From contig JANJXV010000013.1 of assembly GCA_024803745.1 (NCBI GenBank), positions 29,554,001-29,618,000 of the forward strand: a stretch of 64,000 nucleotides of DNA. The letters run 5' to 3'. Below, in pieces: positions 57,989-64,000 of the stretch. The stretch comes from Megascapheus bottae (Eukaryota; Chordata; Mammalia; Rodentia; Geomyidae). The notes under the pieces were generated by a model. It worked only from the letters and a program-made list of their open reading frames with translations, had not been told where the DNA came from and searched no databases. Every line of letters begins with the position of its first letter. The stretch's first letter is position 1. Made by a program: the position numbers and the translations under genes.

Positions 57989-58520
57989 CTTTTTTAAATT
58001 TATTTTAATTAATAGAGGGGTTACAGTTATATTCACCAGATAGTAGGTGCATTACATCACACACAATGATACCCCTTCTTATGTTTTTGTTCTCATTTCC
58101 CTCCCCCCAGCTCCTCTCCTCATCTTGTTTTCTCCTTCCCTTTCCTATTTCAAATAAACAAACAGACATATATACAATATACCAGATAACAAGGTCAGAC
58201 ACTGTAATAATATGAGAATAACCAAGGGACAACAAAAGATATGAGAAATAACAAAATATTAAGAACAACAATCACACATAATATGGCTCATATTACCATA
58301 TCCTGGAGGTCCTTTCATTTAGCCTCATCCTACATGACCTTATGTACCTAAGTTTTGAGCTATTGTAATCCTCTGCTAGGAGAGTCCTAGGTGTGTGCTA
58401 ATTATTATAAATGAGGAAAACCATTGAGCCTATGTTCCTTTGGGTCTGGCTTATGTCACTTATGATTTTTTCCAAGTCTTTCCATTTACTTACAAATGGG
58501 GTGAAATTGTTCTTTCTTTT
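57989..58520 (-). mobile_element. 5'-truncated L1 3' end (type B)
   Basis: AATTAATAGAGGGGTTACAG, the reversed G-rich tract (CCCTCCCCCCAGCTCC) and reversed ORF2 end (CTGGCTTATGTCACTTATGA). Its 3'UTR wording groups with 19210 and 24178. Ends within the ORF2 C-terminal region; no TSD identified. Confidence 0.9.
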
Positions 58521-58891
58521 TGAAATAAATACAATGTTGTGAGTCAGGGCCTCATTCATTGTGATCACATTTATGCCTAATTACCTCTTTGAAGCTGCCA
58601 GATCCAAACAGATTCATGTTAAGTGATGGTAACTCAGTATAATATTCTTGGTGGGGGGCAGGGCAGTGTTAGAATTCAGCCCCCAAAAGATACCAGTGGG
58701 AGTGTTTCCAATAATGTGATGAAGATTTCACTGTTATGGTTAAGGCAGATAGTGCTGTCGAGCAGAGAGTGACAGATTTCTTTAGTACTGTAAAAAGTAA
58801 GACAATATATGTAGCTGCCTTAAACCAAGTCTCTAAAAAAGAAATAGTCCAAACAAACAAAAACGGTCCAAAATTGTAATTCAACAATGCA
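58521..58891. other. Unique sequence
   Basis: No feature recognised. Confidence 0.45.
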
Positions 58892-58949
58892 CCTTAATTT
58901 AAATAGCGGAAAAAAATCCACCTTAATTTAAATAGCGGAAAAAAATCCA
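58892..58949. repeat. Exact 29-bp tandem duplication
   Basis: Two identical 29-bp units, each beginning CCTTAATTTAAATAGCGG, placed head to tail at 58892-58920 and 58921-58949. Confidence 0.95.
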
Positions 58950-59079
58950 CATCAGAACATTATCAGATCCTGCTATCCAAACTTTTATGCTCAACTGAAT
59001 TGTTTAACTCTGATATCTTTCTTTAAGTAAAAGTAGCTGAATTTTGAGTGCATTTACATTCAACAAAATTTCTGTGATA

Positions 59080-59317
59080 TGTTTCAGTCAATTTTCCTTT
59101 GCTATAAAAGAAGAGGATAGCCTGGATAATTTAGTTCTCTGATCCCAAGACTGAGACATCCAAGGGCATAACAAAGACATGGAGCAAGAACATCATAGTA
59201 TACTTGAAGGGCCAAGAGCAGAAAAGCTTGTGGGTAAGAGAGGGATAATATCACCAATAGGGCAATCAAATTTCGAACTGATTTTTGGGGGAAATAAGCC
59301 ATATCCAAACCATAGTA
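59080..59317 (-). mobile_element. MaLR (MST-like) LTR, shortened
   Basis: On the minus strand it starts TACTATGGTTTGGATATGGC, close to the MST/THE1-type LTR start, and ends with TTCTTTTATAGCAAAGGAAA..GACTGAAACA, like the family 3' end. At about 240 bp it is shorter than the usual 400 bp or so, implying internal loss. It is old. Confidence 0.65.
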
Positions 59318-60097
59318 CTATGTTATGAAGAAAGCCTACAGCAAATTGGAATGGTTTGCCACCAGGAAATATTTATAGAGGAGAAATGATCTTGTTTGTT
59401 ACACTGGAGTATTTGTTCTATGGAAAAAGAATGAGTTTTGCTTTGTGTTGTCTAGAGGACAGAAATTAAACCAATTGGTGAATGCCATAGGGAAATTGTA
59501 AAGAAGACTCTTCTAAAAATTATAGTCATTCATCAAGCCTGTACATTGTATTGTAAGAATGCTTATTTCAAATTGTCTAGGGCAAGCAACAGTTGGACAG
59601 TCAGAGAACAACAGTGCATGGTGGAACATCAAATTCAAAGTAGATATTTGAACTGTAAATTTTCAAAAGTGTAGCTCTGGAATCCAACATTCTGAAATAA
59701 TACAATCCTTTGGGGTTTATTGTGTTTGAAAGACATTGAAAACACAGATTTATTGAGACACTAAGCAGGGACAGAAATTATGCTGCTTTTATTCAGCAAT
59801 TTTAGCTCAAAATTAACAATTACGTTCAATTTTCTCAACTACCTCCTAAATTCATTCTAAACATGACCTATCACCCTCTTGTAAACCATTGTGGAGCAAA
59901 TAAGAGGAATTCTGCTTATTTGTGACTGACTTAACTTCACAAACTTTCTTCTCATTGATCTTTAAATAAGTGTTTGGAAGAAAATTATTGAAATATAACC
60001 TATCAAAATGACATTTGGGGTATAGTTGTGGGAATTAGATTAACAATTTGGGCTTACTAGGTAAGTGCTCTACAGCTATATTTTAGCTGCATACAGA
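59318..60097. other. Unique AT-rich sequence
   Basis: No feature recognised. Confidence 0.45.
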
Positions 60098-60235
60098 GTC
60101 AATTTGGGTTTTTTTTCTTATCTTAGGTAAGGACTCACAAGTTAGCCCCAGCTACCTTTAACCTCATTATTTCTACCTCTATCTTCCAAGCATGTGAGAT
60201 TTCAAGAACATACCAACATGCCTATATAATTCCAT
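60098..60235 (-). repeat. Old B1-type monomer
   Basis: GTAAGGACTCACAAGTTAGC..CCCAGCTACCTTTAACCTCA..CATACCAACATGCCTATA is a decayed reversed B1 without Geo. Confidence 0.6.
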
Positions 60236-60299
60236 TTTCTTTTCTTTTTCTTTTCCAAAGCTATTACAAGGCCTGAAAGTCTAGTCTTGTGCTCTCTTT

Positions 60300-60475
60300 G
60301 CCTTTTATTTTTTTTTTTTTACTCATGGCTGACAGCATTTAAGCCACATCTCTATCAGGCTTTGTACCTGGTTAATTGGTAAGAGTCTGTTATATTTATA
60401 ATTGTCTGCACTGGCTCAGAGCCATGGTTATCAGATCTGAGGCTCAAAAGTAGCCAGATTATAGGTATGAACCAG
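60300..60475 (-). repeat. B1-Geo SINE, degenerate
   Basis: T-run, a shortened Geo part (AAGCCACATCTCTATCAGGC), linker (CCTGGTTAATTGGTAAGAGT) and B1 words (CACTGGCTCAGAGCCATGGT, CCAGATTATAGGTATGAACC). Confidence 0.65.
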
Positions 60476-60831
60476 CTATTATTAACTTCCTAACATATAC
60501 AAAGAACATTAGCTCAAAAGTTGACCCCCAAAATAAAGGCTTTCATTTGCAAATACTGGGGAAGATGTAATATTGCTAATGTCAGCTCAATGTGTATTTT
60601 CTATATGCATCTAACATTTTCCCCACTAATGTGATATCATACAAAATATATAATATTGAGTAAATAGTCTATGAATTATTTTATGAGGAAAAAGTCAACA
60701 TATTCTTCAAAACAAGCAATATATATATAATTGATTACATCCATGCAAATCTCCAAACATTATTCTTTGCTGTTGTCTTAAAAATGACAATATAAACCAG
60801 GCCTTTTAGTATTTTTTTATGTATTTTTAAA
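60476..60831. other. Unique AT-rich sequence
   Basis: No feature recognised. Confidence 0.45.
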
Positions 60832-61072
60832 TTTTTTTTTTGTTTTATCAGTTGTGGGGCTTGAACTCAGGACCTGGGTGCTGTCCTTGAGATCTTTTGC
60901 TCAGGCTTAGTGCTCTGCCACTTTGAGCCACAGTCCCACTTCCAGATGTGGGGTAGTTAATAAGAGATAAAAGTCTCTTGGGATCTTTCCCTTCAGGTTG
61001 GCTTCAAACAAATATCTTCAGATCTCAGCCTCCTGAGTAGCTAGGGATTCAGCCTTAGGCACCATCACTCCA
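60832..61072 (-). repeat. B1-Geo SINE
   Basis: GTTGTGGGGCTTGAACTCAG, GCTCTGCCACTTTGAGCCAC (Geo), TAGTTAATAAGAGATAAAAG (linker), CTTCAGATCTCAGCCTCCTG (B1). Nearly full length. Confidence 0.86.
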
Positions 61073-61192
61073 TTAGCCTTAAAATGACTATCTCATTGAA
61101 CACAGAAAGGTAATTAGATCAAGATGGTCTATTTTTTATACTGGTGTATTTAATGCCTTGTAATATAAACACTCTAAAAGAATACATTTCTT

Positions 61193-61393
61193 TTTTTTTT
61201 TTTTTTTTGCCAGTCCTGGGCTTGAGCTCAGGGCCTGAGCACTGTCCTTGGACTTTCTCAAGGCTAGAGCTCTACCACTTGAGTCTCAGCACCACTTCTG
61301 GCTTTTTCCTATGTATATGGTACCAAGGAATCGAACCCGGGTCTCGTGCATGCTAGACAAGCACTTTAACCACTAGGCGAAACTCCCGGCCCC
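61193..61393 (-). repeat. IDL-Geo dimeric SINE with TSD
   Basis: A near-consensus full dimer on the minus strand, from the T-run tail to CTCCCGGCCCC. A perfect 15-bp TSD, AAGAATACATTTCTT, occurs at 61178-61192 and 61394-61408. One of the youngest-looking SINEs here. Confidence 0.97.
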
Positions 61394-61408
61394 AAGAATA
61401 CATTTCTT

Positions 61409-61797
61409 AAGCAACACATTTGAAAGGTCAATATAGTTTAAAGAGACACAGTCTATTTCAAGATGCGTACTAGTACTGCTTTCAATTTATGCTTTATTAA
61501 AAGTCTCAATATGAAATGGGGAACAAAAGCTGTTCATTTCTTATTTCAACAACCAGTTCTATTTATTCCTATGGATTTAATAAAGTTTACATATTGTAGT
61601 GAAAGAAAATGACTAGAAACTAAAATTTTCTGTGTGTATCTTGTGTACAGAGCCCCCAAGACCATTTTCTCCAGACCATGATTCTCTAGAAGATCTTATA
61701 TGTCACAAAGCTGTGGTTAAATTGCAATTTATTACAGCAAGACTGTTCAGATTCAAATGGGGCAAGTGAACAGACTCATTGGGAACAGAGCACAAAC
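61409..61797. other. Unique AT-rich sequence
   Basis: No feature recognised. Confidence 0.45.
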
Positions 61798-61828
61798 ACC
61801 TAGGAATCCAGACCAAGGATTCCTAGGT
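61798..61828. other. Perfect 12-bp inverted repeat
   Basis: ACCTAGGAATCC and its exact reverse complement GGATTCCTAGGT flank a 7-nt spacer, AGACCAA. It lies a few hundred bp upstream of an LTR-like region. No function assigned. Confidence 0.7.
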
Positions 61829-62434
61829 TCTAAGGGCTGTCAATCAGGAAAGCCCACCAGAGCATTAGTATATTGGATTTTGTTGGGGGCCATATGTAGG
61901 CATACACTGTTGCCCAGTTTAACTATTTAAATGGACCATCCCCTCAGACAAATCACCTTAGCAAAAACGGATGATATTCAATGTAAACTTCACTGTGCAG
62001 ATAAACTTACCAGGTGAACCTGATACACCACAAGCCCAAATATTTCAGAGCACAACACTGGGTATTTACTATAAATGCAGCCTGCTTAATACCTCCGGCA
62101 TACAGACGAACTCTCATCAGACAGAATATTCTGAAAGCTCAGAGTTTATATACCAGAAGCCAGGAGCTAGCTCAGGGCCAATACTGAAAAAACAGCTTTT
62201 TTGGAAATACTCAGACTTTGAGTGACACAGGCTTTTGCTGCTGAAGTAACACTTTCATTCTCATCTTTTCCTTGCAAAAGCCAAAGCTAATCACTTTATT
62301 AATTCATTTTGCCTGATTTTGCACTTTCTATAGTAACATACACACACAATATATATACATACATATATAAGTATGTTTTGTATATCTTTGCATATATACA
62401 TATATATATACATATATATGAGTATTCTTTGTCC
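61829..62434. other. Unassigned sequence, possibly LTR U3, with AT microsatellite
   Basis: TGTTGGGGGCCATATGTAGG at about 61880 is LTR-start-like, so part of this may belong to the LTR that follows. A TA/CATATA-rich microsatellite fills 62340-62421. The 84-codon frame at 61971-62225 is unrecognised. Confidence 0.35.
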
Positions 62435-62777
62435 AACTCCCTCTGAAAGATCCATGTTACGTCTGCCTGAAAGAAATGACTTCTTCCTTTGTCTCTCTCA
62501 CCCTGTACCCTGGAAATCCCCGCCCAGCACCTGTAACCTTGGCACCTGGCATGCCTGGGGACAGTGGGAGGTCCCCCAGTCTCAGGTATTTCCCTGACTT
62601 CTGAGATCACATCCACTTCCACTGTGGCTATACCCCTACCCCTATATAATCTCTCACTTACTGCCATAAGCTCTCTTGATCACTCCCGACTCCATCTTGG
62701 GCAGCAGGAGTCTGCTCTTTCCTCATGCAATAAACCCTCTTCTCCTGAACTGCGTGGAGTTTCCTTTCGGTAGACCA
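62435..62777 (+). mobile_element. ERV1-like LTR (3' portion)
   Basis: A GC-richer block with TATA-like CTATATAAT at 62642-62650, AATAAA at 62729-62734 about 80 bp later, then TCCTGAACTGCGTGGAGTTT, wording typical of gammaretroviral-type R-U5. The 5' limit and TSD could not be established. No viral genes are adjacent, so it is probably a solo or truncated LTR. Confidence 0.65.
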
Positions 62778-62779
62778 TA

Positions 62780-63938
62780 AAATCCATGTATGTTTTTACA
62801 CTTTTTATTTATTTCCTTTGGTCTCTATTGTCAAAATTTTTGCATATTTTTTCTTGCTGATGGATATTTGTGATAGTTTAGCCTATACAAAAAAAATCCA
62901 TAAATATTTTGTCTAGACATAGGTACCCATTACAGGTCTGATGGCAACATGGCTCTATATGTACACCTTTATTGCATACAAGAATTTTTCCCTAGTGCTA
63001 GATAGCAATTCACTATTTGAGCAGCAATGTTTCAGATTTACAGCTTCCTTGAGTCCTTTCCATATGTGAAGGGCATTATTAACATTCTTAGAGGCTATTT
63101 CTTTTAGTTTCATTTACATTTGATGATAAAGAATGAGGCTAATTCACATTTTTATATTTGTTTCTTGGCACTTGAGTAATCACTTTGTGAAGTGTTTATT
63201 AAATTTTATATCTACTTACAATTGAAAATTACTTATTTCTGGCAGAACTTTTAAGTGTTATTCTTAAATATCTCTTAACTTTATGCTTATTATCTCTTGT
63301 ACCAGAAACTCCTGATAAATAGCAGTTCTTTTTGACATTAGTTGATTTTACAGAATCCCTCCTACTGTAGGTAAGTACTTATTTGGACTTAGGCCTTTTT
63401 TCCCCCTTATCCATAGCTACTAACATATTGTCCTGTGCTATGTTTTAAAGCATTATTGTTTAGCCTTCACACTTAGGTTTGTAAACTATGTGATATCAAA
63501 TGTTATGTAGAATAGAGCATAGGGAGCACTCTGTCTTTTCGTTGCCAGAAAGTAATACTCATATCTGTGTGAGCGCACATCTATTTTCTTGTTCTCTTTC
63601 ATTTGTCTGCTTAACTCACCTTGAATACACATTACTGCTGGCACTTTTATTTTAGTTCAGCTGACATTTATGTGAAACAAATATATGTTTATTTTACTAA
63701 GGACAATTCAATATTTTGGGGTGTGAGGTGCTTTCAAAGTCTTATATTTGTCATATTAAAATACACATGTTTTTAGGTAAGTAATGTTGGAGGATTGTAT
63801 TTTAGGCTGGATACTTTTTACACTTTTATTTTGGGTCACCTAATATTTCTTAGCAATGAACTCCTTATACATAAACATGTATCTGTATGCCTATCTTTCT
63901 AACTATCTACTTAACAAATCTATCTGTAAAACACTGTC
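62780..63938. other. Unique AT-rich sequence
   Basis: No feature recognised. Confidence 0.45.
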
Positions 63939-63998
63939 AGTGTATGAAACTAGGACTTCACACATGATGGTCAAATACACAATGATTAACCTATATCC
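63939..63998 (-). repeat. Possible old ID-like remnant at window edge
   Basis: GAAACTAGGACTTCACACAT..GTCAAATACACAATGATTAA is faintly like a reversed ID-type monomer and is cut by the end of the window. Confidence 0.3.
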
Positions 63999-64000
63999 CA

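Noticed and set aside
448..61395. Dispersed similar repeats as a CRISPR-like array
   Set aside because: Copies are SINEs of both orientations with irregular spacing and A-tails in a mammalian genome.
61925..61932. TAAA before TG at 61932 as the LTR 5' end and TSD (matching TAAA after 62777)
   Set aside because: A 4-bp A/T match in AT-rich DNA is easily chance, and the termini do not form the expected TG..CA inverted repeat convincingly.
62299..62667. 122-codon minus-strand frame
   Set aside because: It lies across an AT microsatellite and the antisense of an LTR-like block.

Overview
The window is AT-rich, repeat-dense mammalian DNA, and I find no protein-coding gene of the host in it. The best clue to the organism is its SINEs. 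About ten copies have a tRNA-Ala/ID-like left monomer joined to a right monomer with a recognisable core (about 100 bp, ending near CCCAGGACTGGC). That architecture matches the dimeric IDL-Geo SINE, which from memory of the literature is restricted to geomyoid rodents (kangaroo rats, pocket mice, pocket gophers). A second set joins a 7SL/B1-like left monomer to the same right monomer (called B1-Geo here as a working name). Older single B1-like monomers, several ages of LINE-1 and MaLR-type LTR fragments also fit a rodent. The window is therefore most likely intergenic or intronic DNA of a geomyoid rodent.

Layout. 1-10 kb: two L1 3' ends with clean target-site duplications (TSDs), IDL-Geo and B1-Geo SINEs and CA/GT microsatellites. 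10-16 kb: a 470-bp compound purine microsatellite growing out of a SINE, then CT and GA tracts. 17-26 kb: more SINEs, two L1 3' ends of a second 3'UTR type and two ancient L1 remnants. 26-31 kb: a 256-bp direct duplication (98% identical by eye) on either side of a young L1. 31-46 kb: SINEs, pyrimidine tracts, MaLR ends, another L1 3' end and two neighbouring B1-Geo copies, one carrying an extra partial Geo unit. 48.8-51.2 kb: the most notable object, an L1 with a full-length 5' start, a 3' end and flanking TSDs but two large internal deletions. It keeps a CpG-rich 5'UTR, the ORF1 C-terminal domain, the whole endonuclease domain and the start of the reverse transcriptase. 52.6-53.4 kb: a solo-LTR-like element splitting a B1-Geo SINE. 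54.9-55.3 kb: a chimeric SINE with a shortened IDL-Geo inserted in it. 55-64 kb: more SINEs, an L1, an inverted MaLR LTR and an ERV1-like LTR.

The interest lies in retroelement recombination: nested insertions, SINE chimeras and internally deleted elements with intact insertion footprints. No RNA genes, CRISPR arrays or bacterial-type features were seen. All family names rest on reading by eye. Boundaries without a stated TSD are accurate to roughly 10-20 bp.
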